IMG/VR virus record: IMGVR_UViG_3300030012_001951
Location: 1-35,702 of that record
Direction: 5' to 3' (one strand)
Length of the DNA: 35,702 nucleotides
Origin: a virus
Shown: positions 1 to 8,017 of the stretch, in pieces
Numbering within the stretch: position 1 is the stretch's first letter
How the letters are laid out: the number at the start of each line of letters is the position of its first letter
Made by a program: the position numbers and the translations under genes
The notes under the pieces: generated by a model
The model's input: only the letters and a program-made list of their open reading frames with translations
Told to the model about the DNA's origin: nothing
The model's database searches: none

Positions 1-690
1 TCAGCCAGTGTATGCAACCGTAAATTCGTAATGTATGTTTGAGCCGTTTGTTCGTTTTGTTGCAGCTGTAATTTTATATGATACGCCGGGAGCTGAATAA
101 GCAGCACCACTAGCATCAAGTATACCAAGAAGTCGTAACCTACCTTTAACACCACTAACAACTGTCGCGTTTACAATAGCATCCATAGCACCTGAGTGAT
201 CTATGCCGGTACCAGCATTGCCATATCTTGAAACAGTAATCTTTGTTGTATCTTTAGGATTACCAGTTGGGTTATTTACTCTAAACTTTCCATCACCCGG
301 ATAGTCACTAGCACCTTGAGCAGAGCTATCATGATCAAACCCATACAGCGGATCTGTATCTGTAGCACCACCTCCACCTTCTCTATTATTAACCCACATG
401 ACATGTTCTCTATTTGTGCTAAACAGAGTTGTATAAGATGTTGTTGTATTAAATGTAGTTGTAGTACCTGTAGTTCTGTTAGTACTTACCGATGCGGTTG
501 TAGTTGTATTAAACGTTGTTGTGGTGGTTCGGTTAGTGCTTGTACTTCTAGTAGTGTTAAATGTAGTTGATCTACTAGTGGTTCTATTTGTACTTATAGT
601 TGTAGTTCTACTAGTACTAAACGTGGTAGTTGTTTGTGTTGGTCTATCTGTACCTAAAGTTGTGTTAAATGTTGTAGTAGTATTAGGCAT
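1..690 (-). CDS. Thr-rich repeat fibre protein with globular C-terminal domain
   Basis: A 229-aa protein, complete (TGA stop at 3..1). Residues 1-94 are low-complexity repeats of Thr, Ser, Asn and Arg with phrases such as TTTTFNTT and STNRTT, like the 1127-aa protein at 1768-5151. A short GGGG linker (about residue 103) leads into a non-repetitive domain (about 130-229) with the pattern GDGKFRVNNP...KITVSRYGNAG...YEFTVAYTG. That layout is seen at the C-termini of marine phage tail-fibre or baseplate proteins. Its start lies inside the last codons of the methyltransferase gene (8-nt overlap), so the two are probably translated together. Likely a virion fibre that contacts the host. The role is inferred from composition and neighbours. 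Confidence 0.7.
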   Translation of the reverse strand: MPNTTTTFNTTLGTDRPTQTTTTFSTSRTTTISTNRTTSRSTTFNTTRSTSTNRTTTTTFNTTTTASVSTNRTTGTTTTFNTTTSYTTLFSTNREHVMWVNNREGGGGATDTDPLYGFDHDSSAQGASDYPGDGKFRVNNPTGNPKDTTKITVSRYGNAGTGIDHSGAMDAIVNATVVSGVKGRLRLLGILDASGAAYSAPGVSYKITAATKRTNGSNIHYEFTVAYTG

Positions 691-1732
691 TGTCTACACC
701 TCCTTTCCCAATAAGTATGCCGTTAATAAAGTAATTATAGTTAACGTCTATCTTACATATATCATATACAGTCTCTGAATCATCAAAGTCTATTTGAGTT
801 ATCTCTATTTCGTTACCGGCAACACCGTATAGCTTATCACCAACAAGTAATTGGTTTACATTAAAATCACGCCACATATTATTTCTTTTTGCTATTATAG
901 GTTGATTACCACTTGCTTTAAAATCAGAGTTAATTGTGTATATACCTTTTGCTCCCATAAATAAAACAGTCTTTTCATCTCTTTGTTTTTCTGATCTATT
1001 ACCTGAAACATCTGATGATAGTATAGTCTTGTATTTTCCAACCTGCCATAAAGGAACAGACTCGCTACCGTTAGTATGTATTGTAGCATCTTGCTTTACA
1101 ACACCATAACCAGTCGGTGGTATCTGTGCCGTATATACTGGTATGTGATATACACTTTTATTATAGTATTTATTTGCAGGTGGATTTATATTTACATCAT
1201 GAAAAACAATATGTTCATCTGGCCAGTAAAATTTCATTTGAGCATCTGTTTTATTACCGATCCAGTTCCACCAAGATATTTTACTACCTTGCTTTGCTTT
1301 TTGTTTCACAAAGTATGGAAACCTTGTGTGTAAGTCTGCATCAGCGTATGTGTCCATTAGTATAACATCGTACCTACCAGTTTCTTTAATTAAGCTTAGC
1401 CACTTGTCATTTACAGCTCTTACCGTTGGGTTATTAGCGGCAAACTCAGCTAGCTTTGGTTGTATTTGCGGATGTATTTCTGCTATTGTATGCGATGCAG
1501 GCTTTCTAGCTTGTACAGCCGCGGCTAGTATACCCATGCCAAAACCACACTCTAAAACATGATCACCTTCGTTAACACACACCTCTGCCATCTTTTCCAT
1601 AATAGGCTGTTCCCAACCCATCATAACCTCCCATGTTTCTTGTTCAGAAGGATTAAACCATTTGATGTCTCCGTTAGCTTCAAATGTAAGCTCAGCATCC
1701 TTATAGTTTTTCTCCAGTTGTTTGTTTGCCAT
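683..1732 (-). CDS. GAMT/RMT2-like SAM methyltransferase fused to a degenerate Hint-like domain
   Basis: A 349-aa protein. Residues about 50-135 carry a class I methyltransferase core: VLECGFGMGILAAAVQ (SAM-binding Gly motif), HTIAEIHP (acidic residue after strand 2) and YDVILMDTYAD (motif equivalent to the D-TYP loop). This arrangement is closest to guanidinoacetate methyltransferase and the yeast arginine methyltransferase Rmt2. From about residue 215 the sequence looks like a Hint (intein/hedgehog) domain: TIHTNGSESVPLWQVGKY, then ASGNQPIIAKRN, LLVGDKLYG and finally YDICKIDVNYNYFINGILI. The catalytic Cys at the start, the block-B His and the terminal HN are not present, so self-splicing looks unlikely. 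It sits between two Thr/Asn/Arg-repeat fibre genes. The methyltransferase call is firm; substrate and role of the Hint part are unknown. Confidence 0.7.
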   Translation of the reverse strand: MANKQLEKNYKDAELTFEANGDIKWFNPSEQETWEVMMGWEQPIMEKMAEVCVNEGDHVLECGFGMGILAAAVQARKPASHTIAEIHPQIQPKLAEFAANNPTVRAVNDKWLSLIKETGRYDVILMDTYADADLHTRFPYFVKQKAKQGSKISWWNWIGNKTDAQMKFYWPDEHIVFHDVNINPPANKYYNKSVYHIPVYTAQIPPTGYGVVKQDATIHTNGSESVPLWQVGKYKTILSSDVSGNRSEKQRDEKTVLFMGAKGIYTINSDFKASGNQPIIAKRNNMWRDFNVNQLLVGDKLYGVAGNEIEITQIDFDDSETVYDICKIDVNYNYFINGILIGKGGVDNA

Positions 1733-1767
1733 ATTTTTTATTATTACATATTTTAGTTACTATTAAC

Positions 1768-4700
1768 CTACTGTCCACCGCCTGGTCCTCCACGGCCGCC
1801 GCCACCGCCACCGCCGCCACCTGATGTAAATGTTGACCTTGATGTATTAAATGTAGTTATAAATGCCGTAAATGTAAACGTCGCTGTACTAGTATTAAAA
1901 GTGGTAGTAGTTGATGTATTAAACACAGTTGTATAAATTGTAGTTCTAGAAGTGTTAAACGTTGTTGTAGTATTAAATGTAGTTGTAGTTGTTCTATTAG
2001 TAGATGTTGCAAAAGCAGTAAGAGTATTATACGTGGTTGTAGTGGTTGTACTTCTAGTTGTAGCTGTACTTTTGCTTGTTACTCTACCAGTTAACCATAC
2101 CATTAGTGTTGACTGTTGATATTCAGTGCTTGTGCTTCTACTTGTAGCTGTGTTTCTGTTAGTACTAACAACAGTTGTAGTGCTAAATACTGTTGTAGTA
2201 CTTGTATTAAACACAGTTATGGTATTTCTACTTGTAGATGTATTTCTATTAGTAGATCGTATGTGCGAACTATATTGCGTGTTAAATGTAGTTGTAGTTG
2301 ATCTATTAGTACTTGTAGCAAATGTAGTGGTAAACGTAGTAGTAGTACTTCTATTAGTAGATCTTATATGTGAAGAATATTGAGTCGTAGTATTTCTATT
2401 AGTAGACGTACTCCTTGATTCAGTAGTATTTTTATTTGTAGACGTACTTCTTGACTCAGTTGTATTTCTATTTGTAGATGTCGCTCTGTTTGTAGATCGT
2501 ATATGTGATGAGTACGTGGTTACAAAAGTTGTAGTTGTTTCAAACGTTGTAGTAGTTGTGAATACTGTCGTTGTGTTACGGTTAGTAGTTCTTGATGTGT
2601 TAAACGTGGTAGTTCTACTAGTGTTAAATGTTGTAGTTGTGCTTGTGTTAAATACTGTAGTTGTATTTCTATTCGTTGATCTACTAGTATTAAACGTAGT
2701 TGTAAACGTCGTGGTTGTAGTACGGTTAGTAGTTCTGCTAGTATTAAACGTTGTAGTTCTTGACGTGTTAAATGTGGTGGTTGTACTCGTGTTAAACGTA
2801 GTTGTGGTTGACCTACTAGTTTGCGTGGTTGTACTAGTATTAAAAGTTGTAGTAGTGTTTCTATTAGTAGACGTAGAGAACGTAGTCGTAAATGTAGTTG
2901 TAGTAGTACGATTAGTAGATTTACTCGTGTTAAACGTAGTTGTTCTAGATGTATTGAACGTAGTGGTAGTACTTGTATTAAATGTAGTAGTTGTTGCTCT
3001 GTTAGTGGTTCTACTAGTAGGAAAAGTTGTTGTGAACACAGTATTCGTAGTTCTGTTTGTACTTATAGTTGTAGTTCTTGATGTTTCAAACGTAGTTGTT
3101 CTACTTGTTTCAAATGTTGTTGTAAATGTCGTGGTAGTTGTTCTATTAGTAGAGCGCGACGTGCTAGTAGTAAATACGGTATTAGTAGTTCTATTGGTAC
3201 TATATGTAGTGGTTGTATTAAATACAGTCGTAGTTGATCTGTTAGTACTTATAGTCGTGCTTGTGCTTGTATTGAATACAGTTGTAGTTGATCTACTTGT
3301 ATTGGTACTAAAAACAGTAGTAGTAGATGTATTAAATGTAGTGGTAGTATTTGTAGAAGTATTAAATGTAGTTGTAGTTGCTCTATTAGTAGAGTATGTA
3401 GTTGTGGTATTAAACGTAGTTGTAGTAGACGTGTTAAAAGTAGTAGTAGTATTAGTGCTAGTATTAAACGTTGTAGTTGTAGCTCTATTAGTACTAAATG
3501 TTGTAGTTGTATTAAACGTAGTGGTAGTAGAGGTGTTAAACGTGGTGGTTGTAGACCTGTTAGTAGAATACGTTGTGGTAGTATTAAACACTGTGGTGGT
3601 AGAGGTATTAAACGTAGTTGTTGTACTTGTACTTGTATTGAAAGTTGTAGTAGTATTTCTATTTGTACTATACGTGGTGGTTGTACCAAATGTGGTAGTA
3701 GTGCTTGTATTAAACACTGTTGTAGTAGACTTACTTGTTTCGTATGTAGTAGTTGTAGCCCTGTTGGTAGATATAGTAGTAGTTCTACTTGTAGCTGTAG
3801 ATGTACTGGTATTAAAAGTAGTTGTGGTAGCTCTGTTAGTACTTATAGTTGTTGTTCTACTAGTTTGAGTTGTTGTTGAAGTATTAAATGTAGTTGTTGT
3901 GTTTGTACTTGTGTTAAATGTAGTTGTAGTATTCCTATTAGTACTTATAGTCGTAGTTCTACTAGTTTGCGTGTTAGTACTAGTATTAAATACGGTATTA
4001 GTTGACCTATTAGTTGATACTACCGTGTTAGTACTTCTATTAGTTGATATAGTTGTAGTTCTACTTGTAGATGTTGATTTACTAGTTTCATATGTTGTTG
4101 TTGTAGCTCTATTAGTACTTATTGTAGTTGTTCTGCTAGTGGCTGTAGAGGTAGATGTATTAAAAGTTGTAGTTGTATCTATATTAGTAGATACTACCGT
4201 ATTAGTAGCTCTATTAGTTTCAAATGTAGTTGTAAATACTGTTATTGTGTTAGTACTAGTGTTAAATACTGTTACGGTGTTTGTAGATGTATTAAATACT
4301 GTGTTTGTTGCTCTATTAGTACTAACAACTGTACTTGTTGACTTTTGTGTAACCGTACTGGTGTTAAACACGGTGTTTGTAGTGGTTGATGTGTTAAACG
4401 TTGTTGTAGTGCTTACTGATGTGTTAAACGTAGTTGTCGTAGCTATATTAGTAGTTATCGTAGTCGTAAATACAGTCGTAGTACTTGTAGATGTGTTAAA
4501 TGTTGTTGTGGTATCTATATTAGTGCTGTACTCAGTAGATGTTGATCTATTAGTTGAGTATACAGTGTTAGTAGTTCTATTAGTAGAATATGTAGTAGTA
4601 GTATTTCTATTAGTAGATACCACAGTGCTTGTTGTCTTCTGTGTTACAGTAGACGTATTAAAAACAGTATTAGTAGTTCTAGTTGTTTCAAATATCGTTG

Positions 4701-5151
4701 TTCTACTAGTTTCATACGCTGTTTCAAAAACAGTATTAGTAGTTCTATTAGTAGAAAAAGTAGTAGTAAAGTTTGTTATTGTGTTTGTAGATGTATTAAA
4801 TGTAGTAGTAGTAGATGTACTAGTATTGAAGGTTGTAGTAGTAGCTGTGCTAGTATTGAAAGTTGTGGTAGTATCTATATTAGTTGAGTATACAGTATTA
4901 GTTGCTCTATTAGTACTAACTACTGTATTAGTTGATCTGTTAGTAGAAAATGTAGTATTGAAAGTTGTCGTCGTAGATGTCGACGTATTATAGGTTGTTG
5001 TTGTTGTTGTAGATGTATTAAATGTGGTGGTTGTACTTGTAGATGTGTTAAATGTGGTTGTTGTAGAATACGCCGTCTGCGTCGTACGGTTAGTAGACGT
5101 ACTCTTCGAAGTCGAAGTACTTCTCTTAAATATTCTAAATAAATCCCACAT
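1768..5151 (-). CDS. Giant Thr/Ser/Asn-rich decapeptide-repeat fibre protein
   Basis: A 1127-aa protein made almost only of Thr, Ser, Asn, Arg, Phe, Tyr and Val. The first half shows a clear ten-residue period, for example TTTTFNTSTS and TNTVVSTNRA, with one aromatic or Val per unit; later parts are less regular and include SSHIRSTNR inserts. The N-terminus (MWDLFRIFKR) is different and could be the anchoring end. The C-terminus is SGGGGGGGGGRGGPGGGQ. Repeat copies use different synonymous codons, so the protein pattern is maintained by selection and not only by recent duplication. Alternating Thr and aromatic residues suggest a beta-rich fibre shaft with a Gly-rich tip. Its neighbours (fibre at 5160, fibre at 1) support a virion role. 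No family recognised. Confidence 0.65.
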   Translation of the reverse strand: MWDLFRIFKRSTSTSKSTSTNRTTQTAYSTTTTFNTSTSTTTTFNTSTTTTTTYNTSTSTTTTFNTTFSTNRSTNTVVSTNRATNTVYSTNIDTTTTFNTSTATTTTFNTSTSTTTTFNTSTNTITNFTTTFSTNRTTNTVFETAYETSRTTIFETTRTTNTVFNTSTVTQKTTSTVVSTNRNTTTTYSTNRTTNTVYSTNRSTSTEYSTNIDTTTTFNTSTSTTTVFTTTITTNIATTTTFNTSVSTTTTFNTSTTTNTVFNTSTVTQKSTSTVVSTNRATNTVFNTSTNTVTVFNTSTNTITVFTTTFETNRATNTVVSTNIDTTTTFNTSTSTATSRTTTISTNRATTTTYETSKSTSTSRTTTISTNRSTNTVVSTNRSTNTVFNTSTNTQTSRTTTISTNRNTTTTFNTSTNTTTTFNTSTTTQTSRTTTISTNRATTTTFNTSTSTATSRTTTISTNRATTTTYETSKSTTTVFNTSTTTTFGTTTTYSTNRNTTTTFNTSTSTTTTFNTSTTTVFNTTTTYSTNRSTTTTFNTSTTTTFNTTTTFSTNRATTTTFNTSTNTTTTFNTSTTTTFNTTTTYSTNRATTTTFNTSTNTTTTFNTSTTTVFSTNTSRSTTTVFNTSTSTTISTNRSTTTVFNTTTTYSTNRTTNTVFTTSTSRSTNRTTTTTFTTTFETSRTTTFETSRTTTISTNRTTNTVFTTTFPTSRTTNRATTTTFNTSTTTTFNTSRTTTFNTSKSTNRTTTTTFTTTFSTSTNRNTTTTFNTSTTTQTSRSTTTTFNTSTTTTFNTSRTTTFNTSRTTNRTTTTTFTTTFNTSRSTNRNTTTVFNTSTTTTFNTSRTTTFNTSRTTNRNTTTVFTTTTTFETTTTFVTTYSSHIRSTNRATSTNRNTTESRSTSTNKNTTESRSTSTNRNTTTQYSSHIRSTNRSTTTTFTTTFATSTNRSTTTTFNTQYSSHIRSTNRNTSTSRNTITVFNTSTTTVFSTTTVVSTNRNTATSRSTSTEYQQSTLMVWLTGRVTSKSTATTRSTTTTTTYNTLTAFATSTNRTTTTTFNTTTTFNTSRTTIYTTVFNTSTTTTFNTSTATFTFTAFITTFNTSRSTFTSGGGGGGGGGRGGPGGGQ
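1768..5151. repeat. 30-bp-period degenerate coding repeat array
   Basis: On the plus strand the array reads as endless variations on gtagttgtattaaacgta. The roughly 30-bp period matches the ten-residue protein repeat. Third codon positions vary freely among copies while the amino acids stay in a tiny set. Such an array could expand or contract by recombination, and a related shorter array lies at about 409-690. Confidence 0.8.
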
Positions 5152-5159
5152 ATACTACG

Positions 5160-5798
5160 TTATGAAAAATCACCCACATAATTGACTAATGCTTGAGTTG
5201 ATGATATCACAACGTATGATATTACTGACGTATCGCTTGCGCTTGTAGTAAAGTTTACTAATGCACCCGCTGGTGTTAGCATGTTACTTGGTAAAGCTGC
5301 CATACTAAATGACCCTACACTTGAAGGGTTTTTAAGTATTATAACACCAGACTGTCCAACGTTTTCACTAGCTATTGTCATAACTAATGAGCTTGATTCA
5401 TTTGTTAAATTAACTACAAAGTTATCGTTTGCTGTTAAATCTATCGTTGATACACCACTACTAGGTGTTACTGTTGTTATTGTTCTTCTTAAATTTTGAG
5501 TTATCTTTACACTACCTGTTACATCAAAATCACTACTTACTGTTCCTGAACCTGTCAGAGCTAATGTGCTACCATCAAATGTTAAATTAGCCTCTCCGCT
5601 TAAACTGTCGGAGTCAGTTGCTGTTATTATCCTATTATCAGCGCCATTAGCAATATCTACATTACTATAGTTACTCTGGACAAACTCACCCATTTGACCT
5701 AATGTAAAGTTTTTAGTTGATCCAGATACATCTGTACCTATCAACTTATCACCATCTGTTAATGTTGTATCCGTTGCTATTCTACTGATTCTAGGCAT
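5160..5798 (-). CDS. Probable tail or head fibre protein
   Basis: A 212-aa protein when started at the ATG at 5798, four bases after the holin stop; an upstream in-frame ATG at 5852 would overlap the holin gene by 50 nt and is less likely. It begins MPRISRIATDTTLTDGDKLIGTD, typical of phage fibre N-termini that attach to the virion, followed by GSTLALTGSGTVSSDFDVTGSVKIT, a segment common in trimeric fibre shafts. The C-terminal 100 residues are Ser/Thr/Val-rich with a beta pattern and end YVGDFS. It lies just upstream (in transcription order) of the Thr-repeat protein. Virion fibre role inferred from these phrases; the receptor is unknown. Confidence 0.65.
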   Translation of the reverse strand: MPRISRIATDTTLTDGDKLIGTDVSGSTKNFTLGQMGEFVQSNYSNVDIANGADNRIITATDSDSLSGEANLTFDGSTLALTGSGTVSSDFDVTGSVKITQNLRRTITTVTPSSGVSTIDLTANDNFVVNLTNESSSLVMTIASENVGQSGVIILKNPSSVGSFSMAALPSNMLTPAGALVNFTTSASDTSVISYVVISSTQALVNYVGDFS

Positions 5799-5802
5799 AC
5801 TA

Positions 5803-6201
5803 CTATTTTTTATTAAACTTTTCGAAACTTCGTCCGCCGAAATAGGCCCCAATCACAGTTATCAACACTAACTGAAGTAGGTCTGTCCACTTCTGCTCGA
5901 CGTTAAAATTAACTGATCCACTATCCACAAATACCATAAGGACAGTCGATACAATAAGGAAAACTAGCACAAGGGGTCTTACCGATCTTGTTAGCCAGTT
6001 GCCATGTTCTAAATCTGCTTTCCATCTTTCTGTTACGTTTTTTTGCATTTCAGCCTCAGCATCAATTAAGATTTTTGTCATCTCTTTTTGAAATGCCTGC
6101 TTTTCTGCGCCTGTTGTTATAAACTTGTCAGCAACGCTAGCTATTTTATCTATAAAGCTACCAGCTGCGCCGCCAAATAATTTTCCTAATATCTTACTCA
6201 T
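5803..6201 (-). CDS. Holin of the GTA 3TM type
   Basis: A 132-aa protein (MSKILGKLFGG...). The N-terminal half is an amphipathic, Ala-rich region ending in a charged helix; then NWLTRSVRPLVLVFLIVSTVLMVFV and LLQLVLITVIGAYFGGRSFEKF form two strong membrane segments, and a weaker hydrophobic one lies near the N-terminus. The NWLTRSxRP phrase before the first strong segment is characteristic of the gene-transfer-agent 3TM holin family. It would form lesions in the inner membrane to release the endolysin. The ATG at 6201 overlaps the previous stop as TAATG, which is favoured over the ATG at 6216. Confidence 0.75.
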   Translation of the reverse strand: MSKILGKLFGGAAGSFIDKIASVADKFITTGAEKQAFQKEMTKILIDAEAEMQKNVTERWKADLEHGNWLTRSVRPLVLVFLIVSTVLMVFVDSGSVNFNVEQKWTDLLQLVLITVIGAYFGGRSFEKFNKK

Positions 6202-6563
6202 TATCCTTTTGTCCAATATCCGTATTCAACAGTAGCTGAACCAGAGCTTGACTTTACTTTTAAACCTATTGATCCTTTTAGAGGAAAGAAACAAAACTCA
6301 CCAGGCTGTAAATCTGAAAATACCTGCGTGCCAGCTACTGTTTCTAATATTAATATAGCAGAAGAATCTGCGTTTTTAATATAAACATAATTTATTGTAG
6401 CTACGCTATTTGATATTAAAGTTGTTCCTGAAGTATCTACTGAAATTCTTGTTGAGTCTACATTTGGAACCGCGGTAGTTAATGAATCAGTTACTGTTAA
6501 TGATAACGCGTCAGATGTAGTATCAGCACTTGTTAATGTTAATGTTGGTGTTAATGTTGCCAT
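6201..6563 (-). CDS. Small beta-rich virion protein (hypothetical)
   Basis: A 120-aa protein, Thr/Ser-rich at the N-terminus (MATLTPTLTLTSADTTSDALSL), then alternating hydrophobic residues and a C-terminus GSATVEYGYWTKG. No catalytic motif. Composition and position between the holin and other structural-type genes suggest a fibre accessory or capsid-decoration protein. It is translationally coupled to the holin by TAATG. Function not known. Confidence 0.55.
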   Translation of the reverse strand: MATLTPTLTLTSADTTSDALSLTVTDSLTTAVPNVDSTRISVDTSGTTLISNSVATINYVYIKNADSSAILILETVAGTQVFSDLQPGEFCFFPLKGSIGLKVKSSSGSATVEYGYWTKG

Positions 6564-6565
6564 AA

Positions 6566-6928
6566 TTATCTGTATTTTTTACTATTTGTTTTATATGCTT
6601 CTTTTTCCCATGGTAAAGACTTATTACGTGTGTCGATATATCTCATAGGTATAACGTGTTGTCTACCATGCTCTTTATCTTTCCAATAATAATTATTATC
6701 ATCAAACCAGAGCTTACCGCTATTTATTTGTTTTACATGAACTTTTTCATGTTTAATAGCCTCTTTCTGTTCTTTATCTGATGCCTTTCTATTTATCCAT
6801 ATTGTTTTGTCTTGATCTGTATAACCAAGAACTTGTTTTGGTAATGTTGCATAACGTATTAGCTGACCTTCCTTAGAACTAGGATGGTGATCTAATACCT
6901 CATTTTTACTTTTCATTTTAAATGCCAT
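6566..6928 (-). CDS. Small HExxH protein, putative Zn metallopeptidase
   Basis: A 120-aa protein with HEKVHVKQ at about residues 79-86, an HExxH zinc motif, followed 27 residues later by PWEKEAYK, whose Glu could be the third ligand as in small gluzincin-type peptidases of phages. The N-terminus is basic. It overlaps the gene behind it by one base. It could be a structural-protein processing or cell-wall-associated protease. The motif is seen; activity is inferred. Confidence 0.5.
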   Translation of the reverse strand: MAFKMKSKNEVLDHHPSSKEGQLIRYATLPKQVLGYTDQDKTIWINRKASDKEQKEAIKHEKVHVKQINSGKLWFDDNNYYWKDKEHGRQHVIPMRYIDTRNKSLPWEKEAYKTNSKKYR

Positions 6929-7368
6929 TACCTATCTTTATCTTTTATCATATCATCTATAGCCTTATTAAATACTTTATCTGTATATGATTTGTTATTA
7001 TAGAATACATTTCTGTCTGATATTGGTAAATCTTCTTCACCAAGTAATATTCTATATATTCTGCTTATTATTTGTGAGCATTTAAATGATGTCTTAAAAA
7101 TGCTGTATTTAATTGTAGTTCTGTTTCTATGTCTCCATACCTCTATCCATCCTGCTTTACGTAAACGCTCCCAGCGTTGTTTGTCCCAAGAATATGTGTA
7201 TGTTCCGTTTATAAAGTCGTCACGTGTAAATCTTCCTTTACAGTCCAAATAAATTAATAGCTCTAAATCCGCGTCTTTTAAATCATAAGTTTTACAGGCC
7301 CATTTTCTAACGAGCCTGTAATACTTAAGGATTTTCATCTCACGCAAATCACTTGCGTCAATTCTCAT
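6928..7368 (-). CDS. Winged-helix-like hypothetical protein
   Basis: A 146-aa basic protein. Residues about 17-100 (YYRLVRKWACKTYDLKDADL, FTRDDFINGTYTYSWDKQRW, LRKAGWIEVWRHRNRTTIKYSI) have the helix-helix-helix-wing pattern of MarR-like winged helices. The C-terminal part is helical and charged (KVFNKAIDDMIKDKDR). It is located in the late block between two structural-type genes, so it may bind DNA in late regulation or packaging. Not recognised as a named family. Confidence 0.5.
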   Translation of the reverse strand: MRIDASDLREMKILKYYRLVRKWACKTYDLKDADLELLIYLDCKGRFTRDDFINGTYTYSWDKQRWERLRKAGWIEVWRHRNRTTIKYSIFKTSFKCSQIISRIYRILLGEEDLPISDRNVFYNNKSYTDKVFNKAIDDMIKDKDR

Positions 7369-7371
7369 CTA

Positions 7372-7701
7372 TTATGTATCTAATGTAATAGCACACGCAG
7401 AGATGTTACTATCAACGTAAACAGAGTTTACATCATCAGCAACAACTACAAATGGATCACCATTTGGATGTGCGTTTATAGCAGACACGATACTTGAAAA
7501 TACAGTTTTTTCTGTATCAGCAGTAACTGTTAAAGCTACAGTATCAGCAGAAGCACCGTCAGTACCACCACTACCAATAGAAGATTTAAATTTTAAATTA
7601 ACAGCACCATCAGAAGCACAAGTTATAGCTAGTAGATTTTCTACTGGGTAACAAGCTGCATCATCAGCTGCGTCAATAAATACTAAAAATTTATTCATCA
7701 T
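7372..7701 (-). CDS. Small structural-type hypothetical protein
   Basis: A 109-aa protein, acidic and low in Lys/Arg, starting MMNKFLVFIDAADDAACYPVENLLAI and with a beta-rich middle rich in Ser, Gly, Ala and Thr. Proteins of this style are frequent next to capsid and fibre genes in marine phages and often serve as decoration proteins. The second Met (7698) is an equally good start. Function not known. A 58-nt gap to groES (7702-7759) shows no recognisable element. Confidence 0.5.
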   Translation of the reverse strand: MMNKFLVFIDAADDAACYPVENLLAITCASDGAVNLKFKSSIGSGGTDGASADTVALTVTADTEKTVFSSIVSAINAHPNGDPFVVVADDVNSVYVDSNISACAITLDT

Positions 7702-7759
7702 TATTGATTTTAAATGTTAAACATGTACAGTATATAGTTTTAAGTTTAGAGTTTATGGT

Positions 7760-8017
7760 TTAGTCTATTAACACCACATCACCAACTTTGATGACATAGT
7801 ATAATATGTCTTTATGTTGTATGCTGTGTCCAGCGTGTTTATCATAATACACAATATCACCCTCACTTACGCCTTCAACGAGGTTACCTATACTAATAAC
7901 CTCAGCCTTTATATACCTATTGTCACTGTCTACACTATCCATGATATCCAGACCAGCGATCTTTTTAGGTTGTTCCTTTATGTTTTTAACTACTATGTAA
8001 TAACTAACGGCTTTCAT
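7760..8017 (-). CDS. groES: Phage co-chaperonin GroES
   Basis: An 85-aa Cpn10 (bacterial GroES is about 95 aa). The fold signature is visible: an N-terminal strand (VSYYIVVKNI), a mobile loop around residues 18-30 (KKIAGLDIMDSVDS) whose hydrophobic triplet would dock into GroEL, AEVISIGNLVEG, EGDIVYYDKHAG and the C-terminal strand VIKVGDVVLID. Its start lies inside the last 14 nt of groEL, so the two are co-translated. The order groEL-groES is the reverse of the usual bacterial operon. It probably forms the lid for the phage GroEL next door, and might also work with host GroEL. Confidence 0.85.
   Translation of the reverse strand: MKAVSYYIVVKNIKEQPKKIAGLDIMDSVDSDNRYIKAEVISIGNLVEGVSEGDIVYYDKHAGHSIQHKDILYYVIKVGDVVLID

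Noticed and set aside
683-1732. Active intein in the methyltransferase gene
   Set aside because: The first catalytic Cys/Ser, block-B His and C-terminal HN are all missing and no extein follows.
2126-4993. Long plus-strand open frames of Val/Leu repeats opposite the Thr-rich gene
   Set aside because: They are the antisense reading of the ACN/AAY-rich repeat gene (giving Val/Leu), without start signals or sensible composition.
1768-5151. Dense repeats resembling a CRISPR or satellite array
   Set aside because: The repeats are in frame within one long open frame, have no unique spacers, differ in third codon positions and encode a consistent decapeptide.
5281-5499. Plus-strand open frame opposite the fibre gene
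   Set aside because: It lies wholly inside a well-supported minus-strand gene and has no start signal or recognisable product.
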